NCBI RefSeq assembly: GCF_000769075.1
Contig: NZ_JRFC01000026.1
Location: 1 to 38,999 of the forward strand
Reading direction: 5' to 3'
Source: Porphyromonas sp. COT-290 OH3588
GTDB lineage: Bacteria > Bacteroidota > Bacteroidia > Bacteroidales > Porphyromonadaceae
DNA: 38,999 nucleotides
Shown: positions 9,018 through 18,253 of the stretch, in pieces
Numbering within the stretch: the stretch's first letter is position 1
Layout: every line of letters starts with the position of its first letter
Made by a program: the position numbers and the translations under genes
Notes under the pieces: model-generated
Database searches by the model: none
What the model was told of the DNA's origin: nothing
What the model saw: the letters and a program-made list of their open reading frames with translations, nothing else

Positions 9018-9581
9018 TTATTCCTTATCCTCCCTAGGTATTTGATATTTACCCAAATGTATCTTTTCCCACTTGAGACTCTCTGTTGGGCGTTCGGGGG
9101 CATCGCCATTTACATAGCCCAAGCCCAAAACAGCCAAAACTTCTAACTGATAAGGTATGTCTAGTATCTTGCGAACATACTCGGCTGCATCTTGACCGCT
9201 AGGAGTAACCTTACCATGGATATCTCCCCAGCAAGACCCGATGCCAAGCTCCCAAGCTTGCAGCTGCATATAGCCAATGGCTAGACTAGCATCGGCAAGC
9301 CACTGCTGACACTCCATCGGTGATCCAAGTACTACAACAGCGAGAGGCACATCTTTGAGAAAGGCGATACCTTTCTCTCTGGCATGGCTCAAAGCTTCTA
9401 GAGTATTCTTGTCTTCAACCAATACGAATTGAGTGGTATGCCGATTCATCGAAGAGGGAGCTCGTAGCCCAGCTTCCATAATTACCTGTACTTGCTCTGG
9501 GCTCAGAGCGCGATCTGGGTGGTATATGCGGATGCTTCGGCGAGTGCGAATCGCATCCATTACCTTGATTTCTTTTTCCAT
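9018..9581 (-). CDS. Nitroreductase-family flavoprotein
   Basis: A 187-residue FMN-dependent oxidoreductase of the nitroreductase superfamily. The RTRRSIR FMN-phosphate contact is near residue 13, AGLRAPSSMNRHTTQF follows near 43, and GIGSCWGDIHGK lies in the C-terminal half. Length and order match small homodimeric members. Physiological substrate is unknown; such enzymes reduce quinones, flavins or nitro compounds with NAD(P)H. It sits between an acyltransferase gene (23 bases upstream) and the DUF2520 gene, apparently in one transcription unit. Confidence 0.88.
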   Translation of the reverse strand: MEKEIKVMDAIRTRRSIRIYHPDRALSPEQVQVIMEAGLRAPSSMNRHTTQFVLVEDKNTLEALSHAREKGIAFLKDVPLAVVVLGSPMECQQWLADASLAIGYMQLQAWELGIGSCWGDIHGKVTPSGQDAAEYVRKILDIPYQLEVLAVLGLGYVNGDAPERPTESLKWEKIHLGKYQIPREDKE

Positions 9582-9604
9582 AATTGAAGTTTTATATTAA
9601 AAAA

Positions 9605-10633
9605 TTATTGTTTGCGTTGTTCGCCGTATAGTATGAGAGATAGTATTCTATTTTGACGTACGAGATAGACGACCAAGAGTGTCGGGATAAGTACGGCGAG
9701 AGATCCGAGTGTGACTACTACTATTTCCCAAGTCAGAGCTCTTATTTTACTCGTAATGCTAAGAATATACTCAGATACATGTGGCATTGAGAAAAGAAAG
9801 AAGTAGTGGGTCAAGTAGATAGGTAAGCTCGCTTGTCCTAGTAGTTTGAGAGCTCTGTATATGGGATGACTGAGAGCATCATACTTTTGGATAGCTGTAT
9901 GAACCGTTCCATACACGAATATCAGCCCTGCAATAGACATCGGATAACCCTTCCATGGTTTGTAGCCATTGTATTCGATGTACAGGAGAGCCATGAATAA
10001 TAGGAAGCTCAATGCTACCACTAATGGCCGTCTGATAAAATCCTCTAACCAATAAAATCTTCCTACAAAGTACCCGAAGAGTAGATAGGGATATAACCAG
10101 TTGATATGCCTCCAGCTGAGAGTATTATATATCTCGGGAGATGATTTTGTTAGTAATGTATCGATTACGATGACTATCCCTATGCTAATGGTAGCCAAAT
10201 AAAAACTTCGATATGGCTTGTCCTCTGCTCGCATTATTATTACCGTCCATCTGAAAAAGAAAAATGGTATGAACATCAAAAATAGAGAAAAGGTAAACCA
10301 GTAGCCTCCGTGGTAAAGGCTAAAAAGCATTTGTTCGGTACTAATCTCGGCAGTGAGTGCGTAGAAATAAGGTATAATGATTAGTGGTAGTAGTAACTGA
10401 ATAGATTTTTTCGTCCAGTACTTAATGACTTTCTCACCCGTGAATTGTATTGGACGAGCCGAAAGGATCCCAGAGAGCATCACAAATAGAGGCATATGGA
10501 TGCTGCAAATCATACTAAAGATAGGGGAGCGAGCATAGTCAAGCCCGAAAATGAAGATATGCCCCATGATAACAAGGAGAATGGCAATCCCCTTGAGGAT
10601 GTCTACGTGTGGGAGGTAAGTGTTGTGCTGCAT
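9605..10633 (-). CDS. Membrane acyltransferase (acyltransferase 3 family)
   Basis: A 342-residue polytopic membrane protein of the acyltransferase-3 (OafA/fucose-4-O-acetylase) family, predicted to acetylate or otherwise acylate a surface carbohydrate. The start is the ATG at 10633; the frame extends two codons upstream to a TTG at 10639. The N-terminus shows the family pattern HVDILKGIAILLVIMGHIF with the conserved histidine, and about ten hydrophobic helices follow, ending in LVRQNRIL. The gene is visibly more AT-rich than its neighbours and separates the TRIC-type gene from the nitroreductase gene. It may be a later insertion into the run. Substrate is unknown. Confidence 0.83.
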   Translation of the reverse strand: MQHNTYLPHVDILKGIAILLVIMGHIFIFGLDYARSPIFSMICSIHMPLFVMLSGILSARPIQFTGEKVIKYWTKKSIQLLLPLIIIPYFYALTAEISTEQMLFSLYHGGYWFTFSLFLMFIPFFFFRWTVIIMRAEDKPYRSFYLATISIGIVIVIDTLLTKSSPEIYNTLSWRHINWLYPYLLFGYFVGRFYWLEDFIRRPLVVALSFLLFMALLYIEYNGYKPWKGYPMSIAGLIFVYGTVHTAIQKYDALSHPIYRALKLLGQASLPIYLTHYFFLFSMPHVSEYILSITSKIRALTWEIVVVTLGSLAVLIPTLLVVYLVRQNRILSLILYGEQRKQ

Positions 10634-10650
10634 ATACAATTGTTATTTTA

Positions 10651-11304
10651 CTATGCCTCTTGAGTGTCTTCCGTTGCTTCAAAAGTCGGAATACGGAAGT
10701 GGAAGAGGACCGCAAGTATTCGTAGCCCAAGTACTGCTGCGGCTGAAATGAACTGGATAATGGGTACGGACAATCCAGTCCAAGTCATCAAGGCGACATA
10801 GATAGCTCCACCGAAGAAACAAGCTAGGGCGTAGAAATCTTTGCGGAAAATAAGAGGCACCTCGTTGATGAGAATATCGCGAATGAGTCCACCAAACGAA
10901 CCCGTTATTGTCCCCATCACGATGCCGACCCACCATGGGAAGCCCGCCTCGAAAGTCTTGGCAATACCCACGACCACGAATAGCCCTAGCCCGACAGAGT
11001 CGAAAAAGAATAGTGAGTGATTGGCACGGACAACCTGCTTACGTAGAGCAATAGTGAAGAATAGAGCAAGCCCCGTAATGATTAGGTAAGAAGGTTGGAG
11101 GAGCCAAAAAGGAGGCACGTTAATCATGATATCTCTAAGTGTTCCTCCGCCTACGGCTGTTACCATACCTACAACGTAGGCACCAAACCAGTCAAAGCCC
11201 TTGGAAGCGGCCAATCGAATGCCACTGATAGCAAATGCAAACGTCCCGAGGTAATCGCACCATGCGACGAAGTCGTTCATGTTCGCTATTTGGTTAATAT
11301 CCAT
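10651..11304 (-). CDS. TRIC-type cation channel (UPF0126/YicG family)
   Basis: A 217-residue protein with about seven transmembrane helices. It has the internal duplication of the UPF0126 family: GTFAFAISGIRLA with GGGTLRDIM in the first half, and GTITGSFGGLIRDIL in the second. These glycine-rich kinks are the signature of prokaryotic TRIC channels, which conduct monovalent cations as homotrimers. It lies 18 bases after panB. A short charged C-terminal tail (ATEDTQEA) follows the last helix. Confidence 0.87.
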   Translation of the reverse strand: MDINQIANMNDFVAWCDYLGTFAFAISGIRLAASKGFDWFGAYVVGMVTAVGGGTLRDIMINVPPFWLLQPSYLIITGLALFFTIALRKQVVRANHSLFFFDSVGLGLFVVVGIAKTFEAGFPWWVGIVMGTITGSFGGLIRDILINEVPLIFRKDFYALACFFGGAIYVALMTWTGLSVPIIQFISAAAVLGLRILAVLFHFRIPTFEATEDTQEA

Positions 11305-11322
11305 TGCAGTGATGCCTGATGA

Positions 11323-12141
11323 TTAGTACCATTCATTTTGGTTGGGGAAAGTGCTGTCCTTAACGGCATCTACATACTCGCCAATAGCCGATGTGACGGC
11401 TTCCCCAAGGAGAGCAAATCGCCTTAGGAACTTGGGGCTAAAGCCTTCGTCTAATCCTAGCATATCTTGTAGCACCAAAACTTGACCATCTACGTCTACA
11501 CCAGCCCCGATGCCGATTACAGGTATTTCTAGCCTATCTGCTACTTGCTTGCCTAGTACAGCTGGGATCTTCTCCAGCACCAATGCACAGCAACCTAGGC
11601 GCTCTAGTGTTTCTGCCTCCTCTAGTAGCTTGTGGGCGGCGGCATCTTCTTTGGCTTGCAGGTTGTAGCCCCCGAACTGATGTACTGATTGAGGCGTTAG
11701 CCCAAGGTGACCAACTACGGGAATACCAGCCTGCACAATAAGTCGAATAGCCTCATAGACGGCGGAGCCTCCCTCGAGTTTGACAGCATCGGCTCCCGTT
11801 TCTTTCATAATACGCACCGCAGATTGTACCGCCTCTATTGGGCTAGTCTGATAGGAGCCAAAGGGCATATCTACCACGACCATGGCACGCTTTACCCCTC
11901 GCACGACCGATGCCCCGTGGTAGATCATCTGATCCAGTGTAATCGGGAGCGTTGTGCTGTGACCAGCCATGACGTTAGCAGCAGAGTCGCCAACCAAGAT
12001 CATATCTATACCCGAGGCATCGACCAGCTTGGCCATTGTATAGTCGTAGGCGGTGAGCATAGCGATGCGCTCTCCCGCTTGTTTCATTGCTATCAGGCGG
12101 CGTGTGGTTACTTTCTTGCCGTCTGCTTGATGTTTAGACAT
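11323..12141 (-). CDS. panB: 3-methyl-2-oxobutanoate hydroxymethyltransferase
   Basis: A 272-residue PanB, which makes ketopantoate from alpha-ketoisovalerate and methylene-tetrahydrofolate, the first committed step of pantothenate and CoA synthesis. Diagnostic stretches are MLTAYDYTMAKLVD, the metal-binding VGDSAANVM and GHSTTLPITLD, VKLEGG, and VGHLGLTPQSVHQFGGY. The catalytic-base glutamate is in LEKIPA. Length matches the family. It follows guaA after a 92-base gap that holds a 13-bp inverted repeat, and no -7 motif was found in that gap, so its promoter is not clear. Confidence 0.96.
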   Translation of the reverse strand: MSKHQADGKKVTTRRLIAMKQAGERIAMLTAYDYTMAKLVDASGIDMILVGDSAANVMAGHSTTLPITLDQMIYHGASVVRGVKRAMVVVDMPFGSYQTSPIEAVQSAVRIMKETGADAVKLEGGSAVYEAIRLIVQAGIPVVGHLGLTPQSVHQFGGYNLQAKEDAAAHKLLEEAETLERLGCCALVLEKIPAVLGKQVADRLEIPVIGIGAGVDVDGQVLVLQDMLGLDEGFSPKFLRRFALLGEAVTSAIGEYVDAVKDSTFPNQNEWY

Positions 12142-12160
12142 TGATGATGTATCTAATATG

Positions 12161-12200
12161 CAATAGCCCTAGGGCGGGATATGCCGACCTAGGACTATTG
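12161..12200 (-). terminator. Inverted repeat between guaA and panB
   Basis: CAATAGCCCTAGG (12161-12173) pairs with CCTAGGACTATTG (12188-12200) over 13 positions with one mismatch and a 14-base loop. It lies 33 bases past the guaA stop and 20 bases before the panB start. There is no T run, so it could be a terminator, an attenuator ahead of panB, or a protein-binding site. Confidence 0.45.
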
Positions 12201-12233
12201 GGTGATTTGATTATTCTTTAGACCCTAAGCTCG

Positions 12234-13754
12234 TTACTCCCACTCGATTGTGCTGGGTGGTTTAGAGGATATATCATAGACAACACGATTGATGCCACGT
12301 ACCTTATTGATGATTTCGTTCGATACCTTGGCGAGGAAGTCGTAAGGCAGATGCGCCCAGTCTGCACTCATAGCATCGGTAGAGGTCACTGCACGTAAGG
12401 CGACTGTGTACTCGTAGGTGCGCTCATCTCCCATAACGCCGACACTCTTGATTGGCAGTAGGATTGCTCCAGCCTGCCAAACATCGTCGTAGAGTCCCCA
12501 CTCACGTAGCATGGACATGTAGATGTCGTCTGCATTTTGTAGGATTTCTATCTTATCCTCGGTAAGCTCTCCAATGATCCGGATACCAAGACCGGGGCCG
12601 GGGAATGGCTGACGTTTGATCAAGTGAGGTTGCATACCTAGCTCAAGCCCTACACGGCGTACTTCGTCTTTGAAGAGCAAGCGCAGAGGCTCTACCAGTT
12701 TGAGGTTCATGCGCTCGGGTAGCCCTCCTACATTATGGTGGCTTTTGATGACTGTACCCGTGATGCTGAGCGACTCAATCACGTCGGGGTAAATAGTGCC
12801 CTGACCAAGCCATTTGATATCCTTGAGTTTTTTGGCTTCTGCATCGAAGACATCAATGAAGCCTTTGCCAATGATTTTGCGCTTCTGCTCGGGATCTGTA
12901 ACCCCCTTGAGGGCAGATAGGAATTGCTCCTTGGCATTTACCCCGATTACGTTTAGCCCCAGATGCTCATAGTCCTTGAGGACGTTCTCAAACTCATTCT
13001 TGCGTAGCAATCCGTGATCGACGAAGATGCAAGTCAGGTTCTTGCCGATCGCTCTATGTAGTAGCACAGCTGTCACAGATGAGTCTACACCTCCGGAGAG
13101 GGCTAGGATTACCTTCTCATCTCCTAGCGTTTGTTTCAACTGGGATACAGTACTCTCGATAAAAGAGGCAGGCGACCAGTTGCCTTTGATGCCCGTTACA
13201 TTGAGGAAGTTCTCCAGAATACGCATGCCTTGCTCGCTGTGGAAAGCCTCTGGGTGAAACTGTACACCCCAAGTTTGCTCCCCATCTACTCGAAAAGCTG
13301 CCGCAGCTACATCTTCTGTACTTGCGATAATGCGGAAGTTGTCAGGTAGGGTGGTGATTGTATCTCCGTGAGACATCCACACAATGCCCCCCTGCTCTAC
13401 ACCCTCCATGAGCGGATCATGAGCATGCTTGATATCTAGGTGTGCACGGCCATACTCCCGACTATTGCAGGGCTCCACCTTGCCTCCAGTTTGGTGTACT
13501 AGGCTCTGGGCTCCATAGCAAATACCCATTAGAGGCAGATGACCACGAAGCGCCGAAAGCTCTGTACGGAAAGCCTCTGGATCGTACACAGAATACGGGC
13601 TACCCGATAGGATAATCCCTGCGATACCGTCTAGGCTCTCTGGGAGTTTGTTGTAGGGGACAATCTCGCAGTAGGTGTTCAGCTCTCTGAGGCGTCGGCC
13701 GATAAGCTGAGTCGTTTGCGAACCGAAGTCAAGGATCAGGATCTTTTTTTGCAT
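12234..13754 (-). CDS. guaA: GMP synthase (glutamine-hydrolysing)
   Basis: A 506-residue bifunctional enzyme converting XMP to GMP with glutamine and ATP. The class I glutamine amidotransferase domain (about 1-190) has the nucleophile C79 in GICYGAQ and partners H167 and E169 in QFHPEA. The ATP-pyrophosphatase domain has the P-loop LSGGVDSS (residues 219-226). The C-terminal dimerisation domain ends in PPSTIEWE, the conserved terminus of GuaA. Length is typical. It has its own promoter-like -7 motif 36 bases upstream and a palindrome just beyond that. Confidence 0.97.
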   Translation of the reverse strand: MQKKILILDFGSQTTQLIGRRLRELNTYCEIVPYNKLPESLDGIAGIILSGSPYSVYDPEAFRTELSALRGHLPLMGICYGAQSLVHQTGGKVEPCNSREYGRAHLDIKHAHDPLMEGVEQGGIVWMSHGDTITTLPDNFRIIASTEDVAAAAFRVDGEQTWGVQFHPEAFHSEQGMRILENFLNVTGIKGNWSPASFIESTVSQLKQTLGDEKVILALSGGVDSSVTAVLLHRAIGKNLTCIFVDHGLLRKNEFENVLKDYEHLGLNVIGVNAKEQFLSALKGVTDPEQKRKIIGKGFIDVFDAEAKKLKDIKWLGQGTIYPDVIESLSITGTVIKSHHNVGGLPERMNLKLVEPLRLLFKDEVRRVGLELGMQPHLIKRQPFPGPGLGIRIIGELTEDKIEILQNADDIYMSMLREWGLYDDVWQAGAILLPIKSVGVMGDERTYEYTVALRAVTSTDAMSADWAHLPYDFLAKVSNEIINKVRGINRVVYDISSKPPSTIEWE

Positions 13755-13789
13755 GAATGATACGTTGTAAGTCTTATGTTATCTGTACA

Positions 13790-13797
13790 CAAAGGTA
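13790..13797 (-). promoter_or_regulatory. Bacteroidota-type -7 element for guaA
   Basis: Read on the minus strand, TACCTTTG matches TAnnTTTG exactly and lies 35 bases before the guaA ATG at 13754, giving a short leader of about 30 bases. No TTG-type -33 element is evident; that position is close to the palindrome at 13814-13827. Confidence 0.55.
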
Positions 13798-13813
13798 CAC
13801 ATTTTCTTGCGCT

Positions 13814-13827
13814 CTATCCATGGATAG
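13814..13827. promoter_or_regulatory. Perfect 14-bp palindrome upstream of guaA
   Basis: CTATCCATGGATAG is a perfect palindrome, extended by CTC/GAG-like flanks. It starts 16 bases upstream of the guaA -7 element, where the -33 box would be, so it could be an operator. It may also be a weak hairpin ending the folK transcript, whose stop is at 13845. Confidence 0.3.
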
Positions 13828-13844
13828 GGGCTCAACTCTGCACT

Positions 13845-14312
13845 CTACGAAACCTCTGCTAGTAGCTCTGTGGCTGTACATCTCAGTATAGGGTGTATTT
13901 GCTCGGGAGCTATCTGGCTTAGTGGCTCTAGGACGAAGCGACGTTTGTGCATCTGTGGGTGCGGAAGGGTGAGTCGATCGCTATGCAGTACGAGATCGTC
14001 GTAGAGTAGTATGTCGATGTCGATCGGGCGGTCTTGGTATGCGCCATTGTGGCTTTTCTCCCTCCGCCCTAGCTCTCTCTCTAGCTGCTGAGTGCGGTCT
14101 AGAAGCTCTGTAGGGCTAAGCTCTGTTTCGAGCTCTACCACAGCATTGAGAAACAATGAAGACGAGACGAAACCCCATGGCTCCGTCTCGATCATTGATG
14201 AGGTCTGTATGATCTGCCCCACATCTCGGCTGAGGCAGCCGATAGCTTGCTCCAGAAGCTCACGTCTATTGCCTTGATTGCTTCCAAGAGAGAGGAAGAT
14301 GCGATGCTCCAT
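13845..14312 (-). CDS. folK: 6-hydroxymethyl-7,8-dihydropterin pyrophosphokinase
   Basis: A 155-residue HPPK, which transfers pyrophosphate from ATP to hydroxymethyl-dihydropterin in folate synthesis. The start is the ATG at 14312 (MEHRIFLSLGSNQGNR), 4 bases after the queA stop; the longer frame from 14387 would overlap queA by 71 bases. Diagnostic residues are SLGSNQGNR, ETEPWGF, the HPPK signature RPIDIDILLYDD and LPHPQMHKRRFVLEPL. It is the last gene of the ftsX-to-folK run. Confidence 0.95.
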   Translation of the reverse strand: MEHRIFLSLGSNQGNRRELLEQAIGCLSRDVGQIIQTSSMIETEPWGFVSSSLFLNAVVELETELSPTELLDRTQQLERELGRREKSHNGAYQDRPIDIDILLYDDLVLHSDRLTLPHPQMHKRRFVLEPLSQIAPEQIHPILRCTATELLAEVS

Positions 14313-14316
14313 ACCT

Positions 14317-15366
14317 CTAAATAATGAGCAAGGCATCGCCGTAGGCACCGAAGCGATACTTCTCCTTGATGGCGACACTATAAGCATTCATCACATGGTC
14401 ATATCCTCCGAAAGCCGCCGTCATCATCAGTAGTGTAGACTTGGACATATGGAAGTTGGTGATCAGAGATGTTGGGATCACGAAGTCGTATGGGGGGAAG
14501 ATGAACTTATTCGTCCAACCATCGTACTCCTTGAGATGATACTCTGTGCCAGAAGCCGTCTCGATAGCTCTAAGGGTAGATGTCCCTACTGCACACACAC
14601 GCTTGGCTGCATCTTTGGCTGCATTGACGATTTGGCAGCAAGTCTTGGGGACGATCATCTGCTCGCTCTCCATTTTGTGCTTGGTCAGATCTTCTACATC
14701 GATATCCCGGTAGTTGCCGAGGCCGTTGTGTACTGTCAAGAAAGCTTTGTGGATATCGTATATCTCCATACGCTTGAGTAGCTCACGACTGAAGTGTAGG
14801 TTGGCTGCAGGAGCTACGACTGCCCCTTCGTGCTCTGCGAATAGAGTTTGGTAACGATCCACATCGTCTGCTGTGGGCTTACGATCCATATACTTGGGTA
14901 GGGGTGTCTCTCCCATTGAGAAGAGTGTCTTTTTGAACTCCTCGTGCGTGCCATCGAATAGGAAGCGTAGTGTGCGACCACGAGAGGTAGTATTGTCGAT
15001 TACCTCCGCCACTAGGCTGTCGTCCTTACCGAAATAGAGCTTGTTGCCGATGCGGATCTTACGGGCAGGGTCTACCAGTACGTCCCATAGCTTGAACTGG
15101 CTGTTGAGCTCACGCAGTAAGAATACCTCAATTTGAGCACCAGTTTTTTCCTTATTGCCATATAGACGAGCTGGGAATACCTTGGTATCGTTGAAAACGA
15201 ATACATCATCTTTGTCGAAGTAGCTCAATACATCTTTGAAGACCTTATGCTCGATTTCTCCTGTTGCTCGATGTAGAACCATCATACGTGACTCATCTCG
15301 GAAGTGGGTAGGCTTCTTGGCCAACAGGTTATCTGGTAGATCAATTTTAAACTGAGATAGTTTCAT
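14317..15366 (-). CDS. queA: S-adenosylmethionine:tRNA ribosyltransferase-isomerase
   Basis: A 349-residue QueA, which adds the epoxycyclopentane ring to 7-deazaguanine at position 34 of tRNA, a late step of queuosine synthesis. Recognised stretches are [12 protein letters not shown]-like [42 protein letters not shown] and [20 protein letters not shown]. Length and order match the family. It lies 16 bases after truB and is followed directly by folK. Confidence 0.96.
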   Translation of the reverse strand: MKLSQFKIDLPDNLLAKKPTHFRDESRMMVLHRATGEIEHKVFKDVLSYFDKDDVFVFNDTKVFPARLYGNKEKTGAQIEVFLLRELNSQFKLWDVLVDPARKIRIGNKLYFGKDDSLVAEVIDNTTSRGRTLRFLFDGTHEEFKKTLFSMGETPLPKYMDRKPTADDVDRYQTLFAEHEGAVVAPAANLHFSRELLKRMEIYDIHKAFLTVHNGLGNYRDIDVEDLTKHKMESEQMIVPKTCCQIVNAAKDAAKRVCAVGTSTLRAIETASGTEYHLKEYDGWTNKFIFPPYDFVIPTSLITNFHMSKSTLLMMTAAFGGYDHVMNAYSVAIKEKYRFGAYGDALLII

Positions 15367-15382
15367 TCCTCTATATTCTTAA

Positions 15383-16132
15383 TTATTGATTAGTCTTTGC
15401 TTGCTCTGCTTCTTGTCCCAGAGGCTCTACGTGTGCCTCTAGGAAAGGTGTGATGTCCTCGATCCGTAAGCAATCCTCTAGTCTAGCATTGCCCACCTGA
15501 GTACGTTGCAGTGCCGTGAGGTGGCCCCCAGAGCCTAATGCTACGCCTATATCTCGAGCCAGAGAGCGGATATAGGTCCCCTTGCCACAGACTACTCGAA
15601 TGCGTAGGTCGGGTAGTGAACACGAGAGTAACTCTAGCTCGTGGATCGTAATGAGCTTGGTGGGCATCTCTATATCACGACCCTTACGAGCTTGCTTGTA
15701 GGCACGCTTGCCGTCTACTTTGACGGCGGAGAAAATCGGTGGAATCTGCTCAATGGTCCCGATGAACTGCCACAAGGCCGAGCGAACCATCTCCTCGGTA
15801 ATATGCTCCGTGGGGAAAAATTCGGTTGGTTCGCTCTCTAGGTCTAGAGTAGGGGTGGTCTGTCCTAGACGTATATCTGCTATATACTCCTTGACGCCCT
15901 GCTGTAGACTCTCGATTTGTTTCGTATGCTTGCCCGTGCAGAGGATCATCACGCCTGTGGCGAGAGGGTCGAGTGTGCCAGCATGCCCCACTTTGAGCTT
16001 CTTGATGCCTAGATGACGACAAGCCTCGTAGCGGAACTTATTGACCAAACTAAAGCTGCTCCAGCCCAAAGGTTTGTCTAGATAAATCGTAGCTCCCTCC
16101 CTCAGGTCTAGCATACCTATCTTACTCTTCAT
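15383..16132 (-). CDS. truB: tRNA pseudouridine-55 synthase
   Basis: A 249-residue TruB, which makes pseudouridine at position 55 in the T-arm of elongator tRNAs. The catalytic aspartate D55 is in GHAGTLDPLATGV. YLDKPLGWSSFSLVNKFR near the N-terminus and GKGTYIRSLARDIG in the second half are further signatures. The C-terminus lacks a full PUA domain, as in many Bacteroidota TruB proteins. Only one base separates it from the uppP stop, so the two are translationally close. Confidence 0.95.
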   Translation of the reverse strand: MKSKIGMLDLREGATIYLDKPLGWSSFSLVNKFRYEACRHLGIKKLKVGHAGTLDPLATGVMILCTGKHTKQIESLQQGVKEYIADIRLGQTTPTLDLESEPTEFFPTEHITEEMVRSALWQFIGTIEQIPPIFSAVKVDGKRAYKQARKGRDIEMPTKLITIHELELLSCSLPDLRIRVVCGKGTYIRSLARDIGVALGSGGHLTALQRTQVGNARLEDCLRIEDITPFLEAHVEPLGQEAEQAKTNQ

Positions 16133-16133
16133 A

Positions 16134-16961
16134 TTAGCTTAGGTGAATGGGTACGCCCATGAGCATTAAGATGGCGAAAACGATCGCAATGACGATGCGG
16201 TAGTAGCCAAAAACTCTAAAGCCATATTTGGTGACAATGCCGATAAAGAGCTTGATAGCGGCAAGAGCAACCAAGAAGGCTACGACGTTGCCGATGAGTA
16301 GTGTTTGCCAGTTCTCACTAAAAACATCTATGCCTGAGCTCTTGTAGAGCTTGTAGGCCTTCAGGAGCGTTGCCCCAAACATCGTCGGGATAGCCAAGAA
16401 GAAGGAGAACTCTGCGGCCTGACGACGAGTGAGCCCCTGCTGCATACCTCCAAATATCGTAGCCATGGAGCGAGATACCCCCGGTATCATGGCCAAGCAC
16501 TGGAAGAGCCCAACCGTAAAAGCCCGTCGAGGCGTCACGGTGCGAGGTGTTTTGTTCGTAAATCGACGATCCATATAGATCATGACTAGACCACCGACGA
16601 AGAGCATTGCGATCACGACCCATAGGTTACCCAAAAGCTGGTCAATGTACTCCTCCAGTAGTAGTCCCAGTACACCGGCTGGTATGCAGCCTATGATCAT
16701 GAGGCCATAGAGGCTCCAGCCAGATAGCCCATAGTTCCCTCCTATGGGCTGATTGCGCCAAGGTAGGAAGCGCTCGAGGTAGAGCATGACTACGGATAGG
16801 ATAGCCCCAAACTGGATCATAACGGTAAATGCACGTAGGTACTCCGTATTCTCCATACGCATAAGCCCCTCTGCTAGTATCATGTGCCCAGTAGAGGACA
16901 CGGGTAGGAACTCGGTAAGCCCCTCCACTATGGCGATGATGATGCTCTCAAGGATCGTCAT
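16134..16961 (-). CDS. uppP: Undecaprenyl-diphosphatase (BacA type)
   Basis: A 275-residue membrane enzyme that dephosphorylates undecaprenyl pyrophosphate, recycling the lipid carrier for peptidoglycan and O-antigen; high expression gives bacitracin resistance. Catalytic region 1 is EGLTEFLPVSSTGH (about 13-26), and region 2 contains PGVSRSMATI. Seven to eight hydrophobic helices are present and the C-terminus ends after the last one. It is 6 bases from the DUF3098 stop in the conserved ftsX block. Confidence 0.96.
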   Translation of the reverse strand: MTILESIIIAIVEGLTEFLPVSSTGHMILAEGLMRMENTEYLRAFTVMIQFGAILSVVMLYLERFLPWRNQPIGGNYGLSGWSLYGLMIIGCIPAGVLGLLLEEYIDQLLGNLWVVIAMLFVGGLVMIYMDRRFTNKTPRTVTPRRAFTVGLFQCLAMIPGVSRSMATIFGGMQQGLTRRQAAEFSFFLAIPTMFGATLLKAYKLYKSSGIDVFSENWQTLLIGNVVAFLVALAAIKLFIGIVTKYGFRVFGYYRIVIAIVFAILMLMGVPIHLS

Positions 16962-16967
16962 ACCAGT

Positions 16968-17183
16968 TTATTTGCGTTTGGGTGAAGCTAGGATTGCATA
17001 GATCATCAGCAGAAATCCAGATAAACACACTATGGGAGCCACTACGATGCGGCGAGTCGAGAAGATCTCAGGATTGAAGGTTTCGGGATCGGTAGAGCCT
17101 CCTCCCGACATCAGCGCAAAGCCTACGATGATGATAGCCACAGATAGGGCTACGAGCAGATAGTTGTATTTGCTATACGTCAT
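16968..17183 (-). CDS. DUF3098 small membrane protein
   Basis: A 71-residue protein with two transmembrane helices (about 6-26 and 45-66) and a basic C-terminus (SPKRK). Its position between ftsX and uppP, and the pattern LMSGGGSTDPETFNPEIFS between the helices, identify it as the DUF3098 family found at this position in Bacteroidota. Function is unknown. Synteny with ftsX suggests an envelope or division role, which is inference. Confidence 0.9.
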   Translation of the reverse strand: MTYSKYNYLLVALSVAIIIVGFALMSGGGSTDPETFNPEIFSTRRIVVAPIVCLSGFLLMIYAILASPKRK

Positions 17184-17214
17184 AAACGATGAGGTTGTAT
17201 ATACTTCTTCAAGT

Positions 17215-18108
17215 CTAAATCAGATGGATTTTGTTGCCGTCCATACGAATGTACTTTCGGCTAGCTCTTAGGGCTGTAATGGAGCAGCTGAGCATACTCA
17301 CTAGGGATAGCCCCACGGCAGCCAGCACAAGCAGCTTGAGGTCTAAGCTCTGGGCGATAGGTAGGTCGAACCAGTGCTCCAGACCCACAACGAAAATACC
17401 CAACACCGCTATCGCCAGTATTGCCGACACTAGACCATCTAGGAGCGAACGCCCTACGATAGGGCGACGAATGAACCAGCTACTCGCCCCAACGAGGCTG
17501 AGTGTGCGTATTTTGAGCCTATCGGCATAGATGCCAAGCCTAGTGGTGTTGTTGAGTTGTATGAATGTGAATATGAGTTGTATCGCTAGTAGAGCCCAGA
17601 AGATCCACTCTAGGCGCTGTCGGTTGTACTCGACCGACTCGATTAGATCGCCTTGATAGCTAAGTTTAGTGGACAACCCCAGCTCGGCGACCTGTGCCTC
17701 TAGCCTCTGTAGACTATCGGGAGCTAGACTGCTAGCGTGTACTTGGAACTGAAACATTGGGCTGAAGGGATTGTAACCTAGCAGTCCGAGCATCTCCTCT
17801 CTAGTCTGACCGATTTGGTGGGCAACCACAGAGGCCGCACTATCGGCATTGATGTAGCTTAGGTTCATCACTCCCGGCAGTTTGGCTAGCTTGTCCTCTA
17901 GGGCTGTGATCTGCGTTTGCGTAGCCATGGGCTCAGGGATGTCTACAGAAAATGTTATCTGCTCCTTGACCGTCTGCCCAAGACTATAAACCCCTATGCG
18001 CATCAGGGCAATAAGACCGAGGGTAAATAGACTTACCGTAAGACCTGCTATGCTGACTAGGCGCATCTGCGTGAGCGTACTGCGTCTTTTATTGATGGGA
18101 GCTGACAT
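17215..18108 (-). CDS. ftsX: Cell division permease-like protein FtsX
   Basis: A 297-residue FtsX. In the family, FtsX with the ATPase FtsE controls peptidoglycan hydrolases at the septum. One N-terminal helix (about 18-38) is followed by an extracellular domain (about 40-165, including PGVMNLSYI) and three more helices, with LVGASSWFIRRPIVGRSLLDG in the cytoplasmic loop typical of FtsX. FtsE is not adjacent, as is usual in Bacteroidota. A -7 motif lies 93 bases upstream. It heads the run to folK. Confidence 0.93.
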   Translation of the reverse strand: MSAPINKRRSTLTQMRLVSIAGLTVSLFTLGLIALMRIGVYSLGQTVKEQITFSVDIPEPMATQTQITALEDKLAKLPGVMNLSYINADSAASVVAHQIGQTREEMLGLLGYNPFSPMFQFQVHASSLAPDSLQRLEAQVAELGLSTKLSYQGDLIESVEYNRQRLEWIFWALLAIQLIFTFIQLNNTTRLGIYADRLKIRTLSLVGASSWFIRRPIVGRSLLDGLVSAILAIAVLGIFVVGLEHWFDLPIAQSLDLKLLVLAAVGLSLVSMLSCSITALRASRKYIRMDGNKIHLI

Positions 18109-18200
18109 ATTTAGAAGAGCCTTTGTTCAGTGGCGAAATACAATATTGTTATGGACTGCCGTATGCCGTCCGTATGGACACAACTACGGCAATTTGCACG

Positions 18201-18208
18201 CAAAATTA
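18201..18208 (-). promoter_or_regulatory. Bacteroidota-type -7 element for ftsX
   Basis: Read on the minus strand, TAATTTTG matches TAnnTTTG and lies 92 bases ahead of the ftsX ATG. It would drive the ftsX-DUF3098-uppP-truB-queA-folK run. The surrounding sequence is AT-rich, so a chance match is possible. Confidence 0.4.
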
Positions 18209-18253
18209 CAAAAACTAATTCATACATCGGAGTCATTGATCCGTATCTGCACT

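Noticed and set aside
9002-9109. N-terminal extension of the DUF2520 protein
   Set aside because: It overlaps the nitroreductase gene by 92 bases, and the Rossmann strand starts right after the ATG at 9001.
14313-14387. N-terminal extension of FolK
   Set aside because: It overlaps queA by 71 bases, and the conserved FolK start FLSLGSN follows the ATG at 14312.
18180-18215. Short direct and inverted repeats around GCCGTATGCCGTCCGTATGG as a regulatory site
   Set aside because: They are short and imperfect, and I found no second occurrence. The nearby -7 motif is enough to explain the region.
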